Part shown: in pieces, positions 9,316 through 21,407 of the stretch
Layout of the letters: the number at the start of each line of letters is the position of its first letter
Numbering within the stretch: the stretch's first letter is position 1
Source of the DNA: Pseudomonas cavernicola
Lineage (GTDB): Bacteria > Pseudomonadota > Gammaproteobacteria > Pseudomonadales > Pseudomonadaceae
Reading direction: 5' to 3'
Assembly (NCBI RefSeq): GCF_003596405.1
Contig: NZ_QYUR01000006.1
Coordinates: forward strand, 806,001-870,000
DNA: 64,000 nucleotides
Made by a program: the position numbers and the translations under genes
Notes under the pieces: model-generated
The model's input: only the letters and a program-made list of their open reading frames with translations
Told to the model about the DNA's origin: nothing
Databases searched by the model: none

Positions 9316-10113
9316 CTATGCGTTTTTTGCGGAGTTATGCCAACTGGAGGGATTCAGTCGATATTGGGATGGTGTGACACCGATACGTTGGTGAAACATC
9401 CGGGTGAAATGAGATGCGTTAGGGAAGCCGACGGCGCAGGCTACCTCGGAGATCATGGCATGAGGGTTGCTCAACAGCTCCAAGGCACGCTGAAGCCTGT
9501 ATTGGCAGAGATATTCGCCGAAGGTTAGGCCATAGGCATGCTTAAAGGCCCGGCTGAACTCGTAGATGCCCATGTTGCAGAAGCTGGCAACATCTTGCAG
9601 CCGAAGCGGCTCTCCATAGTGAAGTTCTACATAGGTCACGGCGCATTGAGCCTCCTGCTGGGCAAGATCAGGGATGCCGAAGCGGCTCTCCAATGGGATG
9701 GGCGGCGCGGGCATCGCGATTTCCCGCCCACCGTCGCGACCTAATGGCAAAACCGACAGAAGTGGCTCGATCCGACTCCAGAGTTCTTCAGCTGATACCG
9801 GTTTTACCAGATAGTCCCAGACCCGGGTGCGAAACGCCCAGACAGCCAGCGCCTCCGAGTGATGGACCGTGAGCATCAGGATAGGCAAGGAAGGGTGGGC
9901 CTGTTTGGTCGAGCGTAACGCCTTCAGGGCCGCTAGGTTAGGGTAATCGTACTCAAAGCATGCCAACAGCGGTGATGTCTGGTCGATACTCTGAGGTATG
10001 GCAGCCATCTCAACGACGTGCTGGATGCGAAAATGCGCGTCCAAGTCACTCACCGAACTGTGTTCTATCCTGCTGGTGCGAAGGTCTGTCCAGACGAGAC
10101 ACGGCAAATTCAT
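9316..10113 (-). CDS. response-regulator-like AraC family transcriptional regulator
   Basis: A 265-residue DNA-binding regulator. Residues about 1-115 resemble a receiver domain: T82 in ILMLTVHHS and K104 in WDYLVKPVS match the conserved Thr and Lys. At the phosphorylation position, however, the motif reads E54-Y-D-Y-P rather than D-x-x-x-P. Residues about 160-255 form an AraC double helix-turn-helix (LQDVASFCNMGIYEFSRAFK and ISEVACAVGFPNASHFTRMF, ending GVTPSQYR). The start is the ATG at 10113, preceded at 7 bases by aggagg; the overlapping GTG three bases upstream is too close. The target is unknown, perhaps the secreted-protein gene next to it. It belongs to the island bounded by terminator repeats. 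Confidence 0.85.
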   Translation of the reverse strand: MNLPCLVWTDLRTSRIEHSSVSDLDAHFRIQHVVEMAAIPQSIDQTSPLLACFEYDYPNLAALKALRSTKQAHPSLPILMLTVHHSEALAVWAFRTRVWDYLVKPVSAEELWSRIEPLLSVLPLGRDGGREIAMPAPPIPLESRFGIPDLAQQEAQCAVTYVELHYGEPLRLQDVASFCNMGIYEFSRAFKHAYGLTFGEYLCQYRLQRALELLSNPHAMISEVACAVGFPNASHFTRMFHQRIGVTPSQYRLNPSSWHNSAKNA

Positions 10114-10148
10114 CACTTTGCCTCCTGTCGCTCTTGTTGTTAGGGCAA

Positions 10149-10331
10149 CTATTGTAGTTGAACAGCGCGACGACGCCGCCCATCAGCAGGAATGCCTGCC
10201 GAAGCGACGGATATCCAACTGCCCTTGCTGCCCGCAGTGACCTTGAAATACAGCCCGTGACCGTCGTTCGCGAGCCCTTTAACGCCCGACTTCAGCAGAT
10301 GGCTGACCTTCACAGCAGACAGCTTGCTCAT
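10149..10331 (-). pseudogene. truncated tyrosine-recombinase (phage/P4-type integrase) N-terminus
   Basis: Only the first 40 or so residues match. MSKLSAVKVSHLLKSGVKGL then DGHGLYFKVTAGSKGSWI is the DUF4102/SAM-like arm-binding start of P4-type integrases. After SWI the similarity stops and the frame runs into unrelated residues and a stop. The catalytic R-H-R-Y domain is absent. It lies 150 bp from the right terminator repeat, where an integrase would be expected in an integrated island. Confidence 0.7.
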
Positions 10332-10478
10332 ATAAGAATCTCCCAGCCCATACCATCACTGAGCGGGGATGATGGACGCTCTGGATTCCAGCGGAAGATT
10401 ATTTTCTAGAGACCCCGTATTTAATGGCTCGCGAAGAAATCATACGGAGGAAGGCGGATGCCAGTGGATGATTGGAAC

Positions 10479-10502
10479 GCCGGCATCTAGCCGGCTTTTT
10501 TA
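10479..10502 (+). terminator. intact terminator, second copy of the 24-bp repeat
   Basis: The stem gccggc-atcta-gccggc is followed by six T. It is identical to the joined halves at 7957-7967 and 8131-8143. It is read on the plus strand although no plus-strand gene lies just before it. That is explained if it was originally the RDD-gene terminator and was duplicated by island insertion. Confidence 0.8.
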
Positions 10503-10514
10503 CATCAGAGCCAA

Positions 10515-11576
10515 TCAACCCGCGCGGCGCAGCATCCAAATACCCGCCAGACCGCAGATCGCGCTCGGGATCAGTATCGCCAGCAACGGCGGGAAGCCAA
10601 ATACCAAGCTCGAAGGCCCCAAAAGATCCTGTGCGATACGGAACACAAAGCCGACCAGCACACCAGTGAACACCCGCTGCCCGAGGGTTACCGAACGCAG
10701 CGGGCCAAAGATGAAGGAAATCGCCATCAACACTAGCGTTGCGGTCACCACGGGTTGCAGCACCTTGGTCCAGAAGGCCAGCCAGTAACGGCCGTTGTTC
10801 AGCCCTTGCTCCGCCAGATAGTGGATGTAACGCCACAACCCGGTGACCGATAACGCCTCTGGCTCCAGCACCACGGTGCCGAGCAGTTGCGGGCTCAACT
10901 CGACATCCCAGCGCTCACTGGGCGACTCGACCACTTCGGTCTGGCGCTCACGGAAATGCGTGGTCGCCACATCTTCCAACTGCCAATGATCGCCCTGATA
11001 CAGGGCGCGCTTAGAGAAGCTGGACGACAGCAAATGCCGCTGATCGTCAAACCGGTAGCGTGTCACCCCGTAGAGCACGCCATTCGGCTGCACCGCGTTG
11101 ATATGCACAAACTCATCACCTTGGCGATGCCACAGACCGCGCTTCGCACTCTGCGCCGCCCCTCCACCTTGCGCCATGGAGCGACTGGCCTGCCCCAAAT
11201 TCTCACTCCAGGGCGCCAGATATTCACCGATCAGGATGCCCACCAGCATCAACACCAGCATCGGCTTCATCACCGCCCAGACGATTCGCCCGACCGAGAC
11301 ACCTGCCGCCCGCATGATGGTCAGTTCGCTATTGCTCGCCAGATTGCCAAGACCAATCAAGCAACCAATCAAGGCCGCCATTGGCAACATGTCGTAAACC
11401 TTACGCGGCGCCGTCAGCAGCACATACCACGCGACATCAGACAAACCATAACCACCCTCGATATCAGGCAGCTCGTCAATAAAGGAAAACAGCATGGCCA
11501 AGCCGACGATGATGCCCAGCACCGCGAGAATCGCGAAGAACACATTAGTGCCGATGTAGCGATCCAACCTAACCAT
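10515..11576 (-). CDS. lptG: LPS export permease LptG
   Basis: One of the two permease subunits of LptB2FG, which extracts LPS from the inner membrane and passes it to LptC/LptA. The chosen start MVRLDRYIGTNVFFAILAVL (353 aa) overlaps the end of lptF by 8 bases. An upstream in-frame TTG-type start would add seven residues. Three hydrophobic helices at the N-terminus and three at the C-terminus flank a periplasmic beta-jellyroll (about residues 130-260). The end FGFPPLLAILIPSAICGLAG is typical. It is translationally coupled to lptF. Its 3' end faces the accessory island. Confidence 0.95.
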   Translation of the reverse strand: MVRLDRYIGTNVFFAILAVLGIIVGLAMLFSFIDELPDIEGGYGLSDVAWYVLLTAPRKVYDMLPMAALIGCLIGLGNLASNSELTIMRAAGVSVGRIVWAVMKPMLVLMLVGILIGEYLAPWSENLGQASRSMAQGGGAAQSAKRGLWHRQGDEFVHINAVQPNGVLYGVTRYRFDDQRHLLSSSFSKRALYQGDHWQLEDVATTHFRERQTEVVESPSERWDVELSPQLLGTVVLEPEALSVTGLWRYIHYLAEQGLNNGRYWLAFWTKVLQPVVTATLVLMAISFIFGPLRSVTLGQRVFTGVLVGFVFRIAQDLLGPSSLVFGFPPLLAILIPSAICGLAGIWMLRRAG

Positions 11577-12699
11577 GAGCCAGCTCCTGCGCAGCACGAC
11601 GACCCGCCCACTTCAGACGCAACGGCTCCCAATACAGCAGCGCAAGACCAATCAACAAGAACACCCCATGCACCCACCAGAGCCCTAGGCCCATAGGAAT
11701 CTTGCCCTTGTCCAGCGCACCGCGCGCGGCGATCAACAGGGACAGGTAAGCCATATAAAGAAGAATCGCCGGCAGCAGTTTAAGGAAGCGACCTTGACGC
11801 GGATTGGCCCGGGACAGCGGCACCGCCAACAAGGTAACGATAAAGACCAGCAACGGAAGCGAGAGACGCCACTGCAACTCTGCCTGGTACTTCGGATTAT
11901 CGCTGCCAATCAGCTCGCCCGTAGGAACCGCCTCGCGCTCACTGATCTCACTACTGACCTGTGGCTTGAGCAGCAAGACGCCGTAGGTGTCGTACTGAAT
12001 CGCCCGGTAGTCGGCCTGACCGGGATTTCCATCATAGCGGTAGCCTTTTTCCAGAATCAGGTAACGACTGCCATCGGCCTGGATCTCCTGGCGCCCCTTC
12101 TGCGCGACCAGTACTGTGATGCCGCGCTCCTTGTCACCCGCTGTGGAAAGACGCTTTTCCGAGATGAAGATACCGCCCAGCTCACTGCGATCGTTCGACA
12201 TGTCCTGGGTATAGGTGACCCGCGAACCACTCTTCATCGCCTGGAAGCGCCCAGGCACCAGCGTGTCGAACTCGGTCAGGGCATCCTGCTCATTGAGGAT
12301 CCGCGCCACCTGAGTCACCCCTTGCGGTGCCAAGCCCAGGCTCAACCAGGCCACCAACAGCGCAACCAGCGTCGCCGGCGCCAAGCTGTAGGCCAGCAGG
12401 CGCTGCTGGCTCATGCCGGTCGCCGACAGCACTGTCATTTCACTGTCGAGATAGAGCCGACCGTAAGCCAGCAAAATACCGAGAAACAAGCCCAGCGGCA
12501 GGATCAACTGCAGGAAGCCTGGCAGCCGGAAGCCCATGATCAGGAACAACACGCCCGGATCTAGAGCCCCTTGCGCGGCCTGAGCCAGGTATTTGATGAA
12601 GCGCCCACTCATGATGATCACTAAGAGCACGGCACTCACCGCGCTCAAGGTCACCAGCACCTCGCGAGACAGATAACGGAAGACGATCAAACCAGACAC
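11569..12699 (-). CDS. lptF: LPS export permease LptF
   Basis: Partner of LptG in the LPS transport ABC complex. A 376-residue protein with an N-terminal helix (MSGLIVFRYLSREVLVTLSA) and two more helices by residue about 120 (LPGFLQLILPLGLFLGILLA). A periplasmic jellyroll at about 130-260 contains SGSRVTYTQDMSNDRSELGG, and three C-terminal helices follow. It is divergent from pepA, with 131 bp between the two starts, so both promoters lie in that gap. The lptF-lptG overlap shows a two-gene operon. Confidence 0.96.
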   Translation of the reverse strand: MSGLIVFRYLSREVLVTLSAVSAVLLVIIMSGRFIKYLAQAAQGALDPGVLFLIMGFRLPGFLQLILPLGLFLGILLAYGRLYLDSEMTVLSATGMSQQRLLAYSLAPATLVALLVAWLSLGLAPQGVTQVARILNEQDALTEFDTLVPGRFQAMKSGSRVTYTQDMSNDRSELGGIFISEKRLSTAGDKERGITVLVAQKGRQEIQADGSRYLILEKGYRYDGNPGQADYRAIQYDTYGVLLLKPQVSSEISEREAVPTGELIGSDNPKYQAELQWRLSLPLLVFIVTLLAVPLSRANPRQGRFLKLLPAILLYMAYLSLLIAARGALDKGKIPMGLGLWWVHGVFLLIGLALLYWEPLRLKWAGRRAAQELAHG

Positions 12700-12761
12700 T
12701 CCAGGGTTGTCAGGCTCAGGCGGCTAAGCTCAAACTAGCTGCCTGTTGCCGGCCCGCCTGA

Positions 12762-14318
<1,557 letters not shown>

Positions 14319-14349
14319 TGTTTTTTGGCTCTCAAAGCGTTGCGAGAAT

Positions 14350-14386
14350 GTAGGGTGGGTTAGCCGCCTGGCGGCGTTACCCACCG
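14350..14386. repeat. short palindromic repeat (gtagggtgggttagccgc type)
   Basis: An imperfect palindrome: gtagggtgggttagccgc, a short loop, then gcggcgttacccacc. A relative occurs at 41910-41944. It is located between pepA and holC. Confidence 0.6.
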
Positions 14387-14424
14387 CCAGGCAATCGCAT
14401 TGTTTCAGGAACGCCCGACAGACC

Positions 14425-14844
14425 ATGACCCGCGTTGAATTCTACGTCTTATCCTCGACCAGCTCGGCGGATCGTCTGCGCGCCGCCTGCCAGTTGGCTA
14501 GCAAGGCCTGGCGCCATGGCATGCCGGTCTTCCTGCGCTGCGCCGACGAGGCCCAATGCGCAGAGGTCGACGAACTGCTCTGGCGCTTCAAGGCGGAAAC
14601 CTTTGTGCCACATAGCCTGTATCGGGATGACCCACTGGCGCCCGTCGTGCTGGGGCTTAATGATGAGCCGGCCGCGCAGCAGGGCCTGCTGATCAACCTC
14701 GACCCGAGCCTTTCGCCGTTCATCGAACGTTTCAGCCGAGTGATCGAAATCGTCAATCAAGAGCCCGAGCAACTGCACAGCTCGCGCGAGAATTTCCGTA
14801 CCTATCGTCAGCGGGGCTATGACCCGCAACGAGTCGAACTGTAG
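14425..14844 (+). CDS. holC: DNA polymerase III subunit chi
   Basis: Clamp-loader accessory subunit that links the polymerase III holoenzyme to single-strand binding protein. It has 139 residues. The start MTRVEFYVLSSTSSADRL and internal blocks ACQLASKAWRHGMPVFLRC and LLWRFKAETFVPHSL are typical of HolC. The end contains RERFRTYRQRGY-like ENFRTYRQRGYDPQRVEL, the family terminus. It is followed 9 bp later by the small conserved gene at 14854, and valS comes next. Confidence 0.95.
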   Translation: MTRVEFYVLSSTSSADRLRAACQLASKAWRHGMPVFLRCADEAQCAEVDELLWRFKAETFVPHSLYRDDPLAPVVLGLNDEPAAQQGLLINLDPSLSPFIERFSRVIEIVNQEPEQLHSSRENFRTYRQRGYDPQRVEL

Positions 14845-14853
14845 CCTTACCCC

Positions 14854-15288
14854 ATGGACACGCCAAAACCACCGCAAAAGCCCACCCACTTGCTGGATGA
14901 CCTCGAGTCGATCCGCGAATTTCTGGCGGGCGATGAAAGCCTGGAACCACCGCTGCTCACCGACTCCATCGAGCTAGGCGAGATTCCACTGTTATCCGAT
15001 ATCGTCTCGCCAGGTGAACCGCCAGCACCGCCGGTCAGCCCGACTGCGCCGCCTCCCAGCGCACCAATCGCCCCTGCACCACGGCCGACAACGCTGGCTG
15101 AGAGCGTGCAACAGGCAGTTCTTGGCAACCGCTCCAGCGAACTGCTGCGCCTGGACAACGAACTGCGCGCCGCCGCACAGTTGATCCTGCAGGATGTCAT
15201 CGACGACTTCGTACCGCAGATAGAAGCCGAGCTCAAACGCCGCCTGGAAGCGCGCCTGACCCGCCTGCTGCCCCCGCGCAAGCCGTAG
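14854..15288 (+). CDS. conserved hypothetical protein between holC and valS
   Basis: 144 residues with no enzyme motif. The N-terminal part is acidic ([17 protein letters not shown]). A proline-rich linker at about 50-80 ([17 protein letters not shown]) follows, and then a C-terminal helical segment with [21 protein letters not shown] protein of this organisation occupies the holC-valS interval in Pseudomonas genomes. It starts 9 bp after holC and is probably cotranscribed. Function is unknown. Confidence 0.8.
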   Translation: MDTPKPPQKPTHLLDDLESIREFLAGDESLEPPLLTDSIELGEIPLLSDIVSPGEPPAPPVSPTAPPPSAPIAPAPRPTTLAESVQQAVLGNRSSELLRLDNELRAAAQLILQDVIDDFVPQIEAELKRRLEARLTRLLPPRKP

Positions 15289-15517
15289 GGCAAGAAAATA
15301 TAGCCCCGCGATTTTTCCACCGTGCAAGACATTCAGCCGACCCACCAAGAGCTGGTGGATAAACAGAGCGTTATCCATATATGGACTCCTCCCGGTTTGC
15401 CTGCCAGGCCAGCCGTCGCTACGGATAACGCCACGCGTTATCCGCCTTACGCCCCGAACGCCATCCCCGTTATACTTGTCGGCTTTCCGATTAGCCGCCA
15501 ATAGGGTCCCGCCCCGC

Positions 15518-18367
<2,850 letters not shown>

Positions 18368-18379
18368 GCATTGAGCCTC

Positions 18380-18415
18380 AGCACAAGGCCCGCAGCATGC
18401 GGGCCTTGTGCTTTA
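18380..18415 (+). terminator. rho-independent terminator after valS
   Basis: A perfect 14-bp stem (agcacaaggcccgc / gcgggccttgtgct) followed by ttta; it begins 12 bp after the stop codon. Confidence 0.85.
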
Positions 18416-18558
18416 TCGACGGCACAACTCGTAGGGGGACAACGCTTCACCTGTCCACCGATTCCGGGTCATCATCCGGTCACCAATGGCACAGCCTGGT
18501 GGAAGGATGAAGCGTCATCCACCCTACCCGCCTGACCTGGCGCATATGAGGAGCCTAG

Positions 18559-18852
18559 ATGGACGTCAGCAAAACCAAAACCAGCTTCTACCGCCGCCTC
18601 TATGTGGCCTATCTGATCGACACCGACGTGGCCAGCGTACCCGCGCTGATGGACGCCACCGGTATGCCCCGGCGCACAGCCCAGGACACCATCAGCGCAT
18701 TGGCCGACCTGGATATCGACTGCGTGTTCGAACAGCAGGACGGAGCACGCAATCATACCGGGCGCTATGTGATCCGCGACTGGGGCGCCATCGATAAATG
18801 CTGGATCAAAGCTAACCTGAAACAGATCAAAGCGGTTCTTGAATACCCCTGA
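18559..18852 (+). CDS. small winged-helix DNA-binding protein
   Basis: 97 residues. A helix-turn-helix is readable at about 28-55 (VPALMDATGMPRRTAQDTIS then ALADLDIDCVFEQ), followed by a wing and GRYVIRDWGAIDKCWI. It has a good ribosome site (gaggag, 7 bases before ATG). It resembles short Pseudomonas winged-helix proteins of unknown target. It stands alone between the valS terminator and the VTT-domain gene. Confidence 0.75.
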   Translation: MDVSKTKTSFYRRLYVAYLIDTDVASVPALMDATGMPRRTAQDTISALADLDIDCVFEQQDGARNHTGRYVIRDWGAIDKCWIKANLKQIKAVLEYP

Positions 18853-18966
18853 CAGGCATCCAAACACTGCTTCACTTCTGCACGCAAAGTAATACCGCGG
18901 GTGACTTGTTCGGCCCTTAATGCAAAACCTGCGTTCCCCCGAGAGCTCATTGGCGAGAGCAAAACC

Positions 18967-19527
18967 GTGCACAAATACAAGCGACTGCTCATGGTGCTGC
19001 TGTTTCTCGCAGTGCTACTCGCCGTGTTCCAGCTTTCCGGCCTGCGCGAACATTTCAGCCTGCAGTTTTTGCGCGAGCAGTTGCTGGAAAACAAACTCAG
19101 CGGGCTACTCATTTTCATCCTGCTATTCGCCCTGGGTAATCTGATCCAACTGCCTGGCTGGATCTTCCTCGCCGCTGCCGTGCTGGCCTTCGGCCGTACC
19201 TGGGGTGGGCTGGCGACCTACGTGGCGGCGACGTTCTCCTGCATCGTCACCTTCTTCACTATTCGCTGGATGGGTGGCGACGCCTTGCGCGAGCTGAACA
19301 ACCGCTTCGCGAATAGAATCCTGAGCCAGCTCGACGCCCACCCGGTTACCAGCATCGTCTTGCTGCGCGTGCTGTTTCAAACGGTGCCGCCGCTGAATTA
19401 CGCTCTCGCCCTCTCCGGCGTGAAGTTTCACCAGTACTTGCTCGGCACCCTGCTCGGGTTACCCTTGCCGATCTTCCTGTACTGCCTGTTTTTCGATTAT
19501 TTGGCTAAAACGCTGCTTGCGGTTTAG
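18967..19527 (+). CDS. VTT/DedA-like (TVP38/TMEM64) membrane protein
   Basis: An integral inner-membrane protein of about 186 residues if the GTG at 18967 (VHKYKRLLMVLL) is the start. An upstream ATG at 18901 gives 208, and ATG at 18991 is also possible. An N-terminal helix precedes the SNARE-associated/VTT core: FALGNLIQLPGWIFLAAAVL and FGRTWGGLATYVAATFSCIV with family glycines, then SIVLLRVLFQTVPPLNYALA with the conserved Arg-x-x-P-type region. Families of this type are linked to lipid scrambling/transport; the substrate here is unknown. Confidence 0.85.
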   Translation: MHKYKRLLMVLLFLAVLLAVFQLSGLREHFSLQFLREQLLENKLSGLLIFILLFALGNLIQLPGWIFLAAAVLAFGRTWGGLATYVAATFSCIVTFFTIRWMGGDALRELNNRFANRILSQLDAHPVTSIVLLRVLFQTVPPLNYALALSGVKFHQYLLGTLLGLPLPIFLYCLFFDYLAKTLLAV

Positions 19528-19609
19528 CAGGCCGTTGAACTCAGCATGGCCGACGTAACGCGGCCACCCAATTGCACATGAACGGGCTCAGCCCACCAAT
19601 CAGGTTGTC

Positions 19610-20629
19610 ATGCGAAATAAGCACCAAGGCAAGCATCCCGCGAAGAACACCAGCGCCGCGCCGGTCGAAAAACCCAGCCTGCACCCGCGCAATCGACATC
19701 AGGGCCGTTATGACTTCCCGCAGTTGATCAAAAGCAGCCCGGAGCTGGGCGCATTCGTGATCATCAACCCATACGGCAAAGAGAGTATCGACTTCGCCAA
19801 TCCGGCGGCGGTGAAGGTTTTCAATCGCGCCTTGCTGCAACAGTTCTACGGCATTCGTGGCTGGGATATTCCCGATGCGTATCTGTGCCCGCCGATCCCC
19901 GGTCGCGCCGATTACCTGCACTATCTGGCCGACCTGCTTGGCGTCAGCCATGATGGCGTGATCCCTCGCGGCCCAGCCCTGCATGTGCTGGACATCGGCG
20001 TGGGCGCCAACTGCATCTACCCGCTGATTGGCCAGCACGATTACGGCTGGCGCTTCGTCGGCGCAGATATCGACGCCGTCTCGCTGGCCTCGGCCGCGGC
20101 CATCCTGAAAGCCAATCCGCCGCTGACAGAGGCCATCGAACTGCGCCGCCAAACCGACGCGGGACATATCTTCCAGGGTCTGATCGGGGCCGATGAGCGC
20201 TTCGATGTCACCCTGTGCAACCCCCCCTTCCACGCCTCGCTGGACGAAGCCCGGCGCGGCAGCCAACGCAAATGGAAGAACCTCGGCAAGCTCGACCCGA
20301 GCCGCAAGCTGCCAGAGCTGAACTTCGGTGGTCAGGGTGCTGAACTGCATTGCGAAGGTGGGGAAGCCGCCTTCATCGCGCGGATGGCCGAAGAAAGCGC
20401 AGATTTCGCCCAACAAGTCTTCTGGTTCAGCACATTGGTCTCCAAGGCCAGCAACCTGCCGGCCATGCAGACCACCTTGAAGACCCTGGGCGCCACCGAT
20501 ATTCGCGTGGTCGACATGGCTCAGGGGCAGAAGCAAAGCCGCTTCATCGCCTGGACCTTTCTCGACAAGAATCAGCGCCGCGCCTGGCGCAAAGCACGTT
20601 GGGCTGCGGCTAGCCAGGACTTACCGTAA
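19610..20629 (+). CDS. rlmF: 23S rRNA (adenine(1618)-N(6))-methyltransferase
   Basis: SAM-dependent enzyme methylating A1618 of 23S rRNA. It has 339 residues. The basic N-terminus includes [18 protein letters not shown], the family hallmark. The SAM site is in [17 protein letters not shown] at about 125-141, and the catalytic N204-P-P-F motif follows. [16 protein letters not shown] is also typical. It ends 14 bp before the convergent GST gene. It is probably monocistronic. Confidence 0.95.
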   Translation: MRNKHQGKHPAKNTSAAPVEKPSLHPRNRHQGRYDFPQLIKSSPELGAFVIINPYGKESIDFANPAAVKVFNRALLQQFYGIRGWDIPDAYLCPPIPGRADYLHYLADLLGVSHDGVIPRGPALHVLDIGVGANCIYPLIGQHDYGWRFVGADIDAVSLASAAAILKANPPLTEAIELRRQTDAGHIFQGLIGADERFDVTLCNPPFHASLDEARRGSQRKWKNLGKLDPSRKLPELNFGGQGAELHCEGGEAAFIARMAEESADFAQQVFWFSTLVSKASNLPAMQTTLKTLGATDIRVVDMAQGQKQSRFIAWTFLDKNQRRAWRKARWAAASQDLP

Positions 20630-20643
20630 TTTCAGTAGGGCGC

Positions 20644-21288
20644 TCACATTAATGTGGGCGCCTCACCGGGCTGCCAGAGCGAGTACTTGCGCATGGCTGA
20701 GGTAAATAAAGCCGACTGCAGAAACTCATCCAGCCAGCGCCGCAACTGTGGGTAGGGGCTTTGCTCGAACCAGGCGCTATCCACTTGGGAGAACTGGCGG
20801 ATGAAGGGCGCGATGGCGATATCCGCCAGACTCAGTTGATGACCCAGCAAGTAAGGTTGGTCAGTCAGCCGGCCTTCCAGCAGCGCGAGAAACTCTTCGC
20901 CCTGCGCACGGTAATGCTCGAGCGAGTGCTCTGGATGGCGCACGGCGTACTTGTAGCGATCCAGATGTTTTTTGAAGACCTGATCATTTTCCTGAATCAG
21001 CTCAATTGCCTGTTCATAACCCGCTGGCACATTCGATAACAGCCAGTTATCCGGGTCATTGTTGGCCAGCGCCCAGTGCATGATCTCCAGACTTTCTTCG
21101 AGCACCGTGCCCGCGCTGGTTATCAACACCGGCACCGTGCCTTTGGCTGAGCGGGCCAGCATCTCTGCCGGTTTGCTTTTTAAACTGACCTCACGCAACT
21201 CGACCCGGCAGCCGGCATAGAGCAAGGCCATCCTGGCTCGCATGGCATAGGGGCAGCGGCGGAATGAATAAAGAATCGGCAGTGGCAT
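20644..21288 (-). CDS. glutathione S-transferase-like protein
   Basis: 214 residues. The N-terminal thioredoxin fold carries LYSFRRCPYAMRARMALLYA with a CPYA motif at about 12-15, so a cysteine-type (omega/Grx2-like) active site is likely. KGTVPVLITSAGTVLEESLE is the cis-Pro and glutathione Glu-Ser region, and an all-helical C-terminal domain follows. The substrate is unknown. It is the first of three GST-fold genes in 11 kb. Confidence 0.85.
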   Translation of the reverse strand: MPLPILYSFRRCPYAMRARMALLYAGCRVELREVSLKSKPAEMLARSAKGTVPVLITSAGTVLEESLEIMHWALANNDPDNWLLSNVPAGYEQAIELIQENDQVFKKHLDRYKYAVRHPEHSLEHYRAQGEEFLALLEGRLTDQPYLLGHQLSLADIAIAPFIRQFSQVDSAWFEQSPYPQLRRWLDEFLQSALFTSAMRKYSLWQPGEAPTLM

Positions 21289-21354
21289 GCTTCGGTACGC
21301 TCGGTGTGCGGGTTGTGAGTTCGAAAGAGCTAAGTGTTAGACCGCGATGAGGGT

Positions 21355-21401
21355 CGACGCTAGAGCGTCGAGGGCTGCGCTCCCACGCGGAGCGTGGGAG
21401 C
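21355..21401. repeat. paired hairpin repeat downstream of sbcC
   Basis: Two adjacent palindromes: cgacgctagagcgtcg at 21355-21370, and gctcccacgc-gga-gcgtgggagc at 21379-21401. The arrangement is like REP/BIME units. It may also end sbcC transcription, but no T-run is seen. Confidence 0.6.
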
Positions 21402-21407
21402 GATCAA

